From Chryseobacterium edaphi (lineage in GTDB: Bacteria; Bacteroidota; Bacteroidia; Flavobacteriales; Weeksellaceae): 64,000 nt of DNA. Each line of letters starts with the position of its first letter. Position 1 is the stretch's first letter. Both the position numbers and the translations under genes were made by a program. The DNA is taken from the NCBI RefSeq assembly GCF_025628985.1, contig NZ_JAOTEM010000001.1, forward strand, positions 1 to 64,000, written 5' to 3'. The notes beneath the pieces were generated by a model, which was given only the letters and a program-made list of their open reading frames with translations, was not told where the DNA came from and did not search any database. Positions 18,540 to 26,216 of the stretch are shown one piece after another.

Positions 18540-18547
18540 TAACTTTG
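18540..18547 (+). promoter_or_regulatory. Promoter -7 box (TAACTTTG) for the two-component genes
   Basis: Exact match to TAnnTTTG, 18 bases before the ATG of the response regulator. A -33 element is not clear. The match alone is short, so it could be chance, but it lies at the expected place. Confidence 0.5.
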
Positions 18548-18564
18548 AAATGTAAAAATTGAAA

Positions 18565-19242
18565 ATGAACCAAAAAAAGATTCTATTAATTGACGATGAA
18601 CTGGATATTCTCGAAATTCTTTCATACAATTTAGAAAAAGAAGGCTACGATGTTACGACCGCTACAAACGGAAACGAAGGTATAGAAAAAGCCAAAGAAA
18701 TTATCCCGGATCTTATCTTATTAGATGTCATGATGCCCGAAAAAGACGGGATCGAAACGTGTCAGGAATTAAGGAAAGTTAAAGAACTTCAAAAAAGTCT
18801 GATCGTTTTCCTTTCTGCAAGAAGTGAAGAGTTTTCTCAGTTGGCAGGTTTTCAGGCAGGAGCCAACGATTATATTGTAAAGCTTATCAAACCGAAAATT
18901 CTGATCTCTAAAGTAAATGCATTATTACAATTAACTTCTCAGGTTTCTGATAATGCAAAACTGATTGAAGTTGGTGATTTGGTAATAGATAAAGACAACT
19001 TCAGAGTTTCAAAAAGCGGACAGCAGTTTTTACTTCCAAAGAAAGAATTTGATCTCTTATATCTTTTAGCTTCAAATACCGAAAAAGTATTTAAAAGAGA
19101 AGAAATTTTGGAAAGAGTTTGGGGTAATGATGTTATCGTGGGTGAAAGAACTATCGATGTACACATCAGAAGACTGAGAGAAAAGCTGGGAATCAATACC
19201 ATTCAGACTTTAAAAGGAATAGGATATAAACTTATTGTTTAA
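18565..19242 (+). CDS. OmpR/PhoB-family response regulator
   Basis: A 225-residue two-domain regulator: receiver with phospho-acceptor Asp54 in LLDVMMPEKDG, acidic pair in LLIDDE, and conserved Lys in GANDYIVK; then a winged-helix DNA-binding domain (about 125-225) ending in TLKGIGYKLIV. The frame opens earlier with TTG at 18559, but ATG 18565 starts the receiver with normal spacing. It is followed after 47 bases by a histidine kinase gene and lies divergent to the TonB receptor operon, which is its most likely target. PhoB-like identity is by architecture, not by a diagnostic residue. Confidence 0.9.
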   Translation: MNQKKILLIDDELDILEILSYNLEKEGYDVTTATNGNEGIEKAKEIIPDLILLDVMMPEKDGIETCQELRKVKELQKSLIVFLSARSEEFSQLAGFQAGANDYIVKLIKPKILISKVNALLQLTSQVSDNAKLIEVGDLVIDKDNFRVSKSGQQFLLPKKEFDLLYLLASNTEKVFKREEILERVWGNDVIVGERTIDVHIRRLREKLGINTIQTLKGIGYKLIV

Positions 19243-19289
19243 TTCAAAAATTCCTATCTTTACTTATAACCCCTTAAATATTTGTAAAA

Positions 19290-20321
19290 TTGAGATTTTA
19301 CAGACTTAGTTTCATCTCATCATGTCTGCTGACATTGGTGATGTTGGTTTTGGTGATCATTTTTGATGCACTCAACGAAAAGTACGATCATAACTCATTT
19401 TTTAAAATTGGTTTTATAGTATGTGTACTGATCATGTTCGTGGTCAACTACGTGGTTCTCGAATTGCTTTTCAGCTATTACGCCAAAAAGCAGGTACGAA
19501 ATATTTCTAAAATTTTGCCGGAAGAGATTGTCTATGATAATCAGGAAAACATTACTTTAAAAGAATTAGGTGAAAGGTTTTCCGATTTCAATCAGCAGAA
19601 AGTTACTGAAATGGAAGTGATGAAAAAAATGGAAAGCTATCGAAAGGAATACATAGGAAACGTTTCTCATGAGCTCAAAACCCCGCTTTTTTCAATTCAG
19701 GGATATGTAGAAACATTGAGTGAGGGTGGAGTCGAAAATCTGAATATCAGAGACAAATATCTTGAAAGAATCGGTATTTCAGTTGAAAGATTGATTGCAA
19801 TCGTCAATGATTTGGATATGATTAACAGGCTGGAAGCGGGGGAAATAGATGTTACCGTTTCAAAATTTGATGTTAACATTTTGGTTAAAGAAATATTCGA
19901 CCTTCTGGATCTGGAAGCTGAAAAAAACAATACGGTTTTACAATTGCAAACTTTACACAGTCAGATCTTTGTAGAAGCAGATAAACAAAAAATTTCGCAG
20001 GTTTTTATTAATCTTATTTCAAACGCAATACACTACGCCAATCGACAGGAAGCTAAAGTTGTTGTAAAAACCAGCGTATTGAGAAACAAAGTTCTCATTG
20101 AGGTCATCGACAACGGAATGGGAATTAAAGAAGAGCTTCTACCAAGAATCTTTGAGCGTTTTTATCGTGTAGAAACCAGCAGAAGCCGAAGACAAGGCGG
20201 TTCAGGTTTAGGACTTGCCATCGTAAAGCATATATTAGAAGCTCATAATGAAAACATTACAGTAGAAAGTGTGTATCTTGAAGGGACAAAATTTAGTTTT
20301 ATGCTTGAAAAGAGCAAATAA
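19290..20321 (+). CDS. Membrane sensor histidine kinase, PhoR-like
   Basis: A 343-residue kinase starting at TTG: two membrane helices (about 8-27 and 40-63) with only a short extracytoplasmic loop between them, a linker, then the dimerisation domain with phospho-accepting His127 in GNVSHELKTPL, and the ATPase domain with NLISNAIHYA, DNGMGI and GSGLGLAIVKHI boxes. No PAS or large sensor domain is present, so input may come through a partner protein such as a transporter, as in PhoR systems. It forms a pair with the upstream response regulator. Confidence 0.88.
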   Translation: MRFYRLSFISSCLLTLVMLVLVIIFDALNEKYDHNSFFKIGFIVCVLIMFVVNYVVLELLFSYYAKKQVRNISKILPEEIVYDNQENITLKELGERFSDFNQQKVTEMEVMKKMESYRKEYIGNVSHELKTPLFSIQGYVETLSEGGVENLNIRDKYLERIGISVERLIAIVNDLDMINRLEAGEIDVTVSKFDVNILVKEIFDLLDLEAEKNNTVLQLQTLHSQIFVEADKQKISQVFINLISNAIHYANRQEAKVVVKTSVLRNKVLIEVIDNGMGIKEELLPRIFERFYRVETSRSRRQGGSGLGLAIVKHILEAHNENITVESVYLEGTKFSFMLEKSK

Positions 20322-20393
20322 GACGGCTGAAATGTAAGCAAAAAAAAATTCTAAAAATTTATTAAATATTCTTTTCTAAAATCTCATTTATTA

Positions 20394-20401
20394 TATATTT
20401 G
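20394..20401 (+). promoter_or_regulatory. Promoter -7 box (TATATTTG) for next gene
   Basis: Exact TAnnTTTG match, 53 bases before the ATG at 20455; upstream is AT-rich with a loose cttttc element near the -33 position. Confidence 0.5.
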
Positions 20402-20454
20402 CAACAGAAATTGATCAATTAAATTAAGGCAAAAATAGAAATTGGAATAGTAGT

Positions 20455-21060
20455 ATGGTGTACAAAATCCGTGTAATATTAGATACAAAAGAAGATATTT
20501 TCCGTGATGTTGAGATTAAAGGAAAACAAACACTCTGGAACCTTCATTTAGGAATCAAAAGCGCTTTCAACCTTAGTGGTGATGAGCTTTCTACTTTTAA
20601 CCTCCTTGAAGAAGATGGTACCATCGTGAAAAGCGTTCCTTTGGAAGATATGAGTGATGAAGGTGATGGCGAAATTATGTCAGACGTTTACATCGATGAA
20701 GCATTTGAAACAGCTGGTGACAAAGCGCAGTTCCAGTATGGTTTACTAGACTTGTGGGAATTTTTCTGCGAGCTTGTAGAAGTGATAGATGAAACAAAAG
20801 GTGTTAATTATCCGATCACGGTATACAGATTCGGAAATGCTCCTTTGAAAGCTCCAAGTAAAAGCGGAAGCGGATCTGGCTCAAAAAATAAAAAATCAGC
20901 AATGCCTTTGATGGACGATGATTTTGGTTTTGAAGACGACTTTGGCGGAGGCAACAGTTTTGCGGACGAAGATGATGACAGCTTTGATGATGACGAAGAA
21001 GAAGACTACAACGATGATGTTTTCGATGAAGAAGACAACGACGATGACGATAGAATCTAA
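20455..21060 (+). CDS. pRiA4b ORF-3-like (PF07929-type) protein with acidic tail
   Basis: A 201-residue protein. The first about 130 residues (KIRVILDTKEDIFRDVEIKG, then LWNLHLGIKSAF, YPITVYRFG) fit the plasmid pRiA4b ORF-3-like family, known also from a passenger gene of IS1096. Here there is no transposase nearby, so it is a chromosomal gene of that family. The tail of about 45 residues (157-199) is almost entirely Asp/Glu/Asn, preceded by a Ser/Gly/Lys linker. Its function is unknown. It is monocistronic, with its own promoter box and terminator. Confidence 0.75.
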   Translation: MVYKIRVILDTKEDIFRDVEIKGKQTLWNLHLGIKSAFNLSGDELSTFNLLEEDGTIVKSVPLEDMSDEGDGEIMSDVYIDEAFETAGDKAQFQYGLLDLWEFFCELVEVIDETKGVNYPITVYRFGNAPLKAPSKSGSGSGSKNKKSAMPLMDDDFGFEDDFGGGNSFADEDDDSFDDDEEEDYNDDVFDEEDNDDDDRI

Positions 21061-21067
21061 ATAAAAT

Positions 21068-21098
21068 AAAAACCTGAATTTTAAAATTCAGGTTTTTT
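21068..21098. terminator. Palindromic intrinsic terminator
   Basis: aaaaacctgaatttt (21068-21082) mirrors aaaattcaggttttt (21083-21097). T tracts on both strands suit it for the two convergent genes. Confidence 0.85.
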
Positions 21099-21131
21099 TG
21101 TTTTTATAAGAACTAATTATTTTATTAATAA

Positions 21132-21166
21132 CTAATAGCTAATAACTAATAACTAATAACTAATAA
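21132..21166. repeat. Five tandem copies of a 7-base unit (CTAATAA)
   Basis: The unit ctaataa is repeated five times, the first copy ending in g. Just downstream of the permease stop. Simple-sequence tract of the kind that can vary in copy number. Confidence 0.75.
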
Positions 21167-21171
21167 CCTGA

Positions 21172-22401
21172 TTAACTATATTTAATAGACTTCACAGGAG
21201 AAATTTTACTGATCAGATAACTCGGAATGATCAAAGCCAATCCTGAAATCAGCAAAATCCCAGCAGAGATTGAAAGAATCACCACAGGATTTAAATCTAC
21301 AGGTACGGTGCTTACATAGTAGTTTTCCGGGTTTAATTTAATGATTCCCAAAAACTTCTGAATCAATAAAAGTCCTAAACCAAATGCGTTTCCGTAAAGC
21401 AATCCCGGAACCATAATAATCAAAGTATAATTGATAAAAGTCGCACGAATCTGAGCATTTGTAGCACCCAGAGTTTTAAGTAGACCGATGGAATTTGTTC
21501 TTTCAATAATCAAAATAAGCAGAACCATAATGATGTTGATGATGACTACAATCAGCATGATAGAGATGATTAAAGCAATATTTACATCAAAAATACTGAT
21601 CCAGTCATTGATTTGTGGGAATTTATCGGTGGCTTTCTCAGCATAATTTTTATAGCCAATCAATTTTTCAATTTCAGAAGTGTCTTTATCGATGTCATCT
21701 ACATTTTTAAAGAAAATATCAATTCCGCCAATGTCTTCCGGAGTCATATTCTGAATTTTTCTTACATGATTCACATCGCCGATTACAAATTGATCATCAA
21801 TCATTTTGATGTCTGTTTTGAAAATTCCAACTACCTGAAATTTTCTGTAAATCTGCTTTTGATCTTCCTTTGCAAAGACGGTAACAATGCTGTCATTGAC
21901 TTTTAAATGAAGATCGTGCGCTATTTTTTCTGAAATAGTAACTCCGTTGTTGTATCCGTTTTCTGTAATCTGTGGTGTCTTACCGGCAATCAGGAATTTC
22001 TTGAATCTTAAGCTGTCAAAATCTTTTCCTACTCCTTTAAAGATAATTCCCGCAAAACTGTGTTCATTACGCATGATTCCCGTTACCATTGCGTATTTCT
22101 GCACACTTTCTACATCATCCAGCTCTTTTAATTTTTTAATATTTAAACCTTGATTATCAAGTATGGAGGTGTTGTATGATGAATTTGAACGTGTCGATTT
22201 TACAGTAATATGTCCGCTGAAATCTGCCAGTCTTTCTTTGATCGCTTTTTTTGAACCAAAACCAGTGGAAACGGTAATTAAAGAAACGATAATTCCTAAG
22301 GCAACAGATAGTCTGCCAATGAAGATGATCACCCGAGAAAGGTTATTTTTGTTATCTTTGGAAAACGCTATTTTTCTAGAGAAATATAAAGGAAATTTCA
22401 A
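21172..22401 (-). CDS. LolC/LolE-like ABC transporter permease (MacB/FtsX type)
   Basis: A 409-residue permease with one N-terminal membrane helix (IIFIGRLSVALGIIVSL), a large periplasmic MacB-type core domain (about 60-260), and three C-terminal helices of the FtsX family including ERTNSIGLLKTLGAT, the conserved coupling region. These proteins move lipoproteins or other substrates between the inner membrane and periplasm. There is no ATPase gene next to it. The start is TTG at 22401 (reads LKFPLYFSRK...), since the alternative TTG at 22422 sits inside a promoter-like box. It is divergent from the NamZ gene with only four bases between starts. Confidence 0.82.
   Translation of the reverse strand: MKFPLYFSRKIAFSKDNKNNLSRVIIFIGRLSVALGIIVSLITVSTGFGSKKAIKERLADFSGHITVKSTRSNSSYNTSILDNQGLNIKKLKELDDVESVQKYAMVTGIMRNEHSFAGIIFKGVGKDFDSLRFKKFLIAGKTPQITENGYNNGVTISEKIAHDLHLKVNDSIVTVFAKEDQKQIYRKFQVVGIFKTDIKMIDDQFVIGDVNHVRKIQNMTPEDIGGIDIFFKNVDDIDKDTSEIEKLIGYKNYAEKATDKFPQINDWISIFDVNIALIISIMLIVVIINIIMVLLILIIERTNSIGLLKTLGATNAQIRATFINYTLIIMVPGLLYGNAFGLGLLLIQKFLGIIKLNPENYYVSTVPVDLNPVVILSISAGILLISGLALIIPSYLISKISPVKSIKYS
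22353..22360 (+). promoter_or_regulatory. Promoter-like TATCTTTG inside the permease gene, for namZ-like gene
   Basis: Exact TAnnTTTG match 45 bases upstream of the ATG of the NamZ-like gene. It lies within the coding sequence of the divergent permease, which is expected because there is no intergenic room. Confidence 0.4.
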
Positions 22402-22405
22402 GCTT

Positions 22406-23602
22406 ATGAATTTAGATTTCAAAATTAAAACTTTAGTTCTTATTTGCCTAATTTTTTTAGGAGTATTCAGCCCATATTATTCTCAGATTCAGGATCAGGA
22501 TTGTTTTAAAACAGGTGCAGACAGACCTGAGTTATATTTACCATTATTAAAAGGTAAAACGATAGGAATTGTGACCAACCAAACAGGTTTGATGAAAGAT
22601 AAAACTCATGTGGTAGATTATTTAGTTAAAAACGGAATTAAAATTAAAACGATTTTTGCTCCTGAACATGGTTTCCGGGGCGATGCGGACGCAGGTGAAA
22701 AAGTAAAGAATGGAGTAGATGTAAAAACAGGAATTCCAATCATTTCACTTTACGGAGCCAATAAAAAACCAAAACCGGAGCAACTGAAAGGTTTAGATAT
22801 TGTTTTATTTGATATTCAGGATGTTGGAGTGAGATTTTACACTTACATTTCTACTTTGACTTATTTGATGGAAGCAGGAGCGGAAAATAATGTTGAAATT
22901 CTGGTTCTCGACAGACCCAATCCGCATGACGGATATATTGATGGTCCTGTTTTAAAGAAAAAATGGGAAAGTTTTGTCGGAATGCACGAGGTTCCAGTTG
23001 TTTACGGGTTAACGATCGGCGAATACGGAAAAATGGTCAATAGTGAAAAGTGGCTGAAAAATGGAGTACAGGCTAAATATACTTTGATCCCGATGCAAAA
23101 GTATCATAAGCAGAAAAGATATGCTATTTTAGACAAACCTTCACCAAACCTACCGAATGATAAATCGATCAATCTGTATCCAAGTTTGTGTTTCTTTGAA
23201 GGTACGCAGGTTTCTGTGGGTAGAGGAACTGATTTTCCGTTTCAGGTTTACGGTTCACCCTGGACAAAAGAGTTGCCTTATAGATTTACTCCAAAACCGA
23301 ATTTCGGAGCGAAAGATCCTTTTCTAAACGGACAATTATGTTACGGTGAAAATCTTTCAAATTATTCTCAGGATCTAAGAGAATTAAATTTAGAATGGCT
23401 AATCAAAGCATACAAAAATTATAAAAATCCACAGCAGGATTTCTTTCTTAAAAATCTTTTCTTTGATACTTTGGCAGGAAGTGACGAATTAAGAAAACAG
23501 ATCGTTGCCGGGAAAACCGAAACAGAAATTAAAGCGTCATGGAAATCTGATCTTGAAAAATTCTCAAAAATCAGAAGAAAATATGTGATCTATGAAAATT
23601 AA
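22406..23602 (+). CDS. namZ: Exo-beta-N-acetylmuramidase NamZ-type (DUF1343, GH171)
   Basis: A 398-residue exported protein of the DUF1343/GH171 family, whose characterised members release terminal MurNAc from peptidoglycan chains. Visible: signal-like N-terminus with hydrophobic LVLICLIFLGVFSPYYS, then GKTIGIVTNQTG, APEHGFRGDADAGE, ISLYGANKKP, LFDIQDVGVRFYTYISTL, LDRPNPHDG and SLCFFEGTQVSVGRGTDFPF, the last being the best-conserved block. ATG 22406 is used; the frame is open to 22163 but that lies in the divergent permease gene. With the GH73 enzyme and transglycosylase nearby, it belongs to a set of wall-recycling activities. Confidence 0.88.
   Translation: MNLDFKIKTLVLICLIFLGVFSPYYSQIQDQDCFKTGADRPELYLPLLKGKTIGIVTNQTGLMKDKTHVVDYLVKNGIKIKTIFAPEHGFRGDADAGEKVKNGVDVKTGIPIISLYGANKKPKPEQLKGLDIVLFDIQDVGVRFYTYISTLTYLMEAGAENNVEILVLDRPNPHDGYIDGPVLKKKWESFVGMHEVPVVYGLTIGEYGKMVNSEKWLKNGVQAKYTLIPMQKYHKQKRYAILDKPSPNLPNDKSINLYPSLCFFEGTQVSVGRGTDFPFQVYGSPWTKELPYRFTPKPNFGAKDPFLNGQLCYGENLSNYSQDLRELNLEWLIKAYKNYKNPQQDFFLKNLFFDTLAGSDELRKQIVAGKTETEIKASWKSDLEKFSKIRRKYVIYEN
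22420..22427 (-). promoter_or_regulatory. Promoter-like TAATTTTG inside the NamZ-like gene, for permease
   Basis: Exact minus-strand TAnnTTTG match within the first codons of the NamZ-like gene, 18 bases from the permease TTG start at 22401. If used, transcription begins after the other TTG candidate, supporting 22401 as the start. Confidence 0.4.
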
Positions 23603-23603
23603 A

Positions 23604-23697
23604 AAATGTGAATTCTCAATAGTGAATTCGCTTACGCTTGTTAATTTTAAAATTGACTTGCGAAGTTAAATTGACCATTCACAATTCACATTTTCTC
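23604..23697. repeat. Imperfect inverted repeat between convergent genes
   Basis: Outer arms aatgtgaatt near 23606 and aattcacatt near 23686 pair, and inner sections gtgaattcgct... and gcgaagttaaattgac also look related. This is the fluctuating 'tgtgaattgtgaatggt' intergenic repeat type. It may serve as a transcription terminator for the convergent genes. Confidence 0.45.
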
Positions 23698-23902
23698 AGT
23701 CAAAATTCTGTGGCGGATTCTTATCATCCTTTCCTTTGTTCAAAATAAAAAGCCCGATTGACAAACCGATAACTCCTGCGAAAGCGGTCATTAAAGCACG
23801 TTCTAATTTATCAGCTTCTTTATTTCCCAAATAATTCATTAAAAAAAGTATTACAAATGTAATAGCTGAAATGATAATATGGTTTCTCCCGAAAATTTTC
23901 AT
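23696..23902 (-). CDS. Small two-helix membrane protein
   Basis: A 68-residue protein with two predicted membrane helices (about 8-24 IIISAITFVILFLMNYL and 37-55 LMTAFAGVIGLSIGLFI) and a charged C-terminus. No family recognised. The start is ATG. It follows the DUF3575 gene by four bases on the minus strand and is probably cotranscribed with it and the thioredoxin-like gene. Confidence 0.65.
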   Translation of the reverse strand: MKIFGRNHIIISAITFVILFLMNYLGNKEADKLERALMTAFAGVIGLSIGLFILNKGKDDKNPPQNFD

Positions 23903-23906
23903 AATA

Positions 23907-24554
23907 TTATTTTAATCTGTAAGAAATCATTACTCCGCCTCTGTATGGAATAATTTCCCCGCTTCTGTTGTAGTTTTTAGCTTCGTCATACCTTTTTCCG
24001 CTCACCCTGTCATATCCTTTGTAGAAATCCTGTGATGATCCTAATGTTCCGTATAATTCCATATTCCAGTTATCTGCCAATCTGAATTGATATCCGGCTG
24101 TAACTCCGACTAAAAATGAATATCCTTTTTGATAAAGATTAGATTTTGTGAAAATCACATTTTCTTCTCGTTTGCTTGGGTAAGGATCGTCATTCCAATA
24201 ACTCCATTTCTGAAGTACAAAAGAAGAAGCACCCATATTTGCACCTAAAAACCATCCCTTAAAAGCTTCCTTGAAATAATAACGACCTTCTACAGATAAT
24301 GAATAATATTGCAATTCATGTCCTGCAAAAGATTTCCACGGAGAAATTAATACATCTCCTTGCAAAGTAAATTTGTTATTTAGTTGATATTCTAAACCCG
24401 CATTGATTACTCCGATAGGAATTAACAATGCATTTCCTTTTACGTAAAGTTTATTTTCAGATTTTGAATCGTTTCCCAACGTTTGGTTCTCCTGAGCATT
24501 AATGTTTATGATTGAAAATAAACTTAATGCCACAATAAAAATTTTATTTTTCAA
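23907..24554 (-). CDS. DUF3575 outer-membrane beta-barrel protein
   Basis: A 215-residue exported protein: signal peptide (ends ININAQ), then about ten short amphipathic strands typical of a small barrel. KGNALLIPIGVINAGLEYQLNNK is the DUF3575 start pattern, and the C-terminus ends in an aromatic/basic strand (VMISYRLK). Members are Bacteroidota outer-membrane proteins of unknown role. Middle gene of a three-gene set with the thioredoxin-like protein upstream (7 bases) and the small membrane protein downstream (4 bases). Confidence 0.75.
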   Translation of the reverse strand: MKNKIFIVALSLFSIININAQENQTLGNDSKSENKLYVKGNALLIPIGVINAGLEYQLNNKFTLQGDVLISPWKSFAGHELQYYSLSVEGRYYFKEAFKGWFLGANMGASSFVLQKWSYWNDDPYPSKREENVIFTKSNLYQKGYSFLVGVTAGYQFRLADNWNMELYGTLGSSQDFYKGYDRVSGKRYDEAKNYNRSGEIIPYRGGVMISYRLK

Positions 24555-24561
24555 CGTGTTT

Positions 24562-25737
24562 TTATTTAATTTTACTTAATAATTCTTTGGCTAAAGTTGC
24601 ATCTTTTCCGGATTGCTCTGCCATATTTTTAGACATTTCAGCATAATTTTTAGCAACTTCAGTGTTTCCTAAATTAAAATAAATTTTTGCTAAAATATAT
24701 GTGTTTTCAGGAGTTTCGCTTCTCATAACAGACTTTTCTGCCCATTCTGCAGCTTTCTTAAGAGAAGATTTTGTTTTGATGTTGTCCGAAAAAATCCAAG
24801 CTGCTTTTAACAGTTCATTAGGCTCAAATGAATCTGCATTTTTATAATAATCTAAAGCAGCTTTTTCGTATTCAGGAAAATTTACATTTTGCTCATAATA
24901 GCTCAATTTTGTCTGATTGAGTTTCAAAGTTGCAGCTTCTTTTCCAACTAAAGGCTCTGCTGTTTTCATAAAGTAATCTTCGTTGATTCTTTTATTCTTA
25001 TCGTCAATAGATTCCTGTACAACTTTAGCTAAAATCAACTGATTATTAAATTCATTATAGTTTTCTTCGGGTAAAAATTTTGTAATTTCTACTTTTTGAG
25101 AAACAAATGTTTTGTAGTTTACATCTTCAGTCGATTTTAAGAAATATAAAAGAAATCCAACATCCTCTTTTGTAAATTCATCTGTTTTTTTTCTGTTTGC
25201 AAAATATCTTTCCGAAGCCAGCTTCGCAAAATCATAATCAGAGTTTGAATTAAGTTTTATGACATTAATTAAGAAATCACGATCTTTTTCACCTTTTGCA
25301 AAACGCTCTTTAAGTGAACCTTTTTTATTATTTGGAGAATTAATATCTTGCGCCATTGTCAAAAAAATACCTTCTTCCATGTAGCCATAGTTTTGCGAAA
25401 CCAATTCGCCATCACCATTCAGGAATAAATAAGTAGGATAGGAACGAACGCCAAATTTCTGCGCAACTTCTCTTCCTTCGCCTTTTTCCATATCGATTCT
25501 TGCGTTGACGAAATTTTTATTGTAAAAATCTCCGACAGACTTTTTGTTGAAAACGTTTTTTTCCATCATTTTACAAGGTCCACACCACGAAGCGTATGCA
25601 TCAATGAAAACAAGTTTATTTTCTTTTTTTGCTTTGGCAATAAGATCTTTGAAAGGAATATCCTGAAACTGGATTTCGTCCTGAGCAAAGCTAAATATGG
25701 CGATAAAAATAAATAATCCGGAGATGATCTTTTTCAT
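24562..25737 (-). CDS. Periplasmic thioredoxin-fold protein with TPR-like C-terminus
   Basis: A 391-residue exported protein. Signal peptide ends FSFAQ; a thioredoxin domain (about 22-140) carries active-site W51-C-G-P-C55 and the cis-proline region VRSYPTYLF. The remaining 240 residues are helical and look like TPR repeats near the end (NTYILAKIYFNLGNTEVAKNYAEMS). It probably reduces periplasmic disulfides or supports cytochrome/adhesin maturation; the partner is unknown. First gene of the minus-strand operon with DUF3575. Confidence 0.85.
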   Translation of the reverse strand: MKKIISGLFIFIAIFSFAQDEIQFQDIPFKDLIAKAKKENKLVFIDAYASWCGPCKMMEKNVFNKKSVGDFYNKNFVNARIDMEKGEGREVAQKFGVRSYPTYLFLNGDGELVSQNYGYMEEGIFLTMAQDINSPNNKKGSLKERFAKGEKDRDFLINVIKLNSNSDYDFAKLASERYFANRKKTDEFTKEDVGFLLYFLKSTEDVNYKTFVSQKVEITKFLPEENYNEFNNQLILAKVVQESIDDKNKRINEDYFMKTAEPLVGKEAATLKLNQTKLSYYEQNVNFPEYEKAALDYYKNADSFEPNELLKAAWIFSDNIKTKSSLKKAAEWAEKSVMRSETPENTYILAKIYFNLGNTEVAKNYAEMSKNMAEQSGKDATLAKELLSKIK

Positions 25738-25830
25738 TTTCTGTTCAAAATTTTAATAAGCGAAGATACTTATTTTTGATTTATCAGAATTGTCAAAATC
25801 TATAAAAGTATATGGAGTAGTATTAAAATA

Positions 25831-25858
25831 AAAAAACCACCTCGTAAAGGGTGGTTTT
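25831..25858 (-). terminator. Terminator of the first tRNA-Phe unit
   Basis: Arms aaaaccacc (25833-25841) and ggtggtttt (25850-25858), with a T tract on the minus strand. Confidence 0.75.
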
Positions 25859-25859
25859 G

Positions 25860-25932
25860 TGGTTTCTCCAGGAATCGAACCAGGGACACATGGATTTTCA
25901 ATCCATTGCTCTACCAACTGAGCTAAGAAACC
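25860..25932 (-). tRNA. tRNA-Phe (GAA), copy 1
   Basis: Minus strand. Acceptor arms GGTTTCT and AGAAACC with discriminator A, D-arm with AGTTGGTAGA, anticodon stem-loop TGGATTGAAAATCCA giving anticodon GAA (Phe), and T-arm CCTGGTTCGATTCCTGG. Length is 73 bases, CCA not encoded. The sequence matches copy 2 along its whole length by inspection. Confidence 0.95.
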
Positions 25933-26018
25933 ATTTGGTTGTACTTCGTTTCTGAAGCGAGGCAAAAGTAATAATTTATATTAGATTCTGCAAATTTACC
26001 TTTAAACAGTTTTGAAAA

Positions 26019-26044
26019 GAAAACCGCCTAATGAAAGGCGGTTT
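26019..26044 (-). terminator. Hairpin between the two tRNA-Phe genes
   Basis: aaaccgcc (26021-26028) pairs with ggcggttt (26037-26044); on the minus strand it is followed by a T-rich stretch, so each tRNA gene may have its own terminator. Confidence 0.65.
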
Positions 26045-26047
26045 AAG

Positions 26048-26120
26048 TGGTTTCTCCAGGAATCGAACCAGGGACACATGGATTTTCAATCCATTGCTCT
26101 ACCAACTGAGCTAAGAAACC
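26048..26120 (-). tRNA. tRNA-Phe (GAA), copy 2
   Basis: Minus strand, same sequence as copy 1 through the 73-base cloverleaf, anticodon GAA, discriminator A. Lies 115 bases upstream of copy 1 in the direction of transcription. Confidence 0.95.
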
Positions 26121-26216
26121 ATTGATTTACTTCGTTGTTTTAAAGTGATGCAAAAGTAGTAAGTTTTGATATATGATGCAAGTAATGATTGCTTTTTTTT
26201 AACTAAAATTAAAAAC

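Noticed and set aside
20455..21060. Transposon passenger or IS remnant (pRiA4b ORF-3-like)
   Set aside because: No transposase, inverted repeats or target duplications nearby; looks like a resident gene.
22163..22405. Upstream start of the NamZ-like gene
   Set aside because: It lies within the divergent permease coding sequence, and the signal peptide begins at ATG 22406.
25753..25965. Open frame of 70 residues on the minus strand
   Set aside because: It spans tRNA-Phe copy 1 and its terminator, so it is a shadow of an RNA gene.
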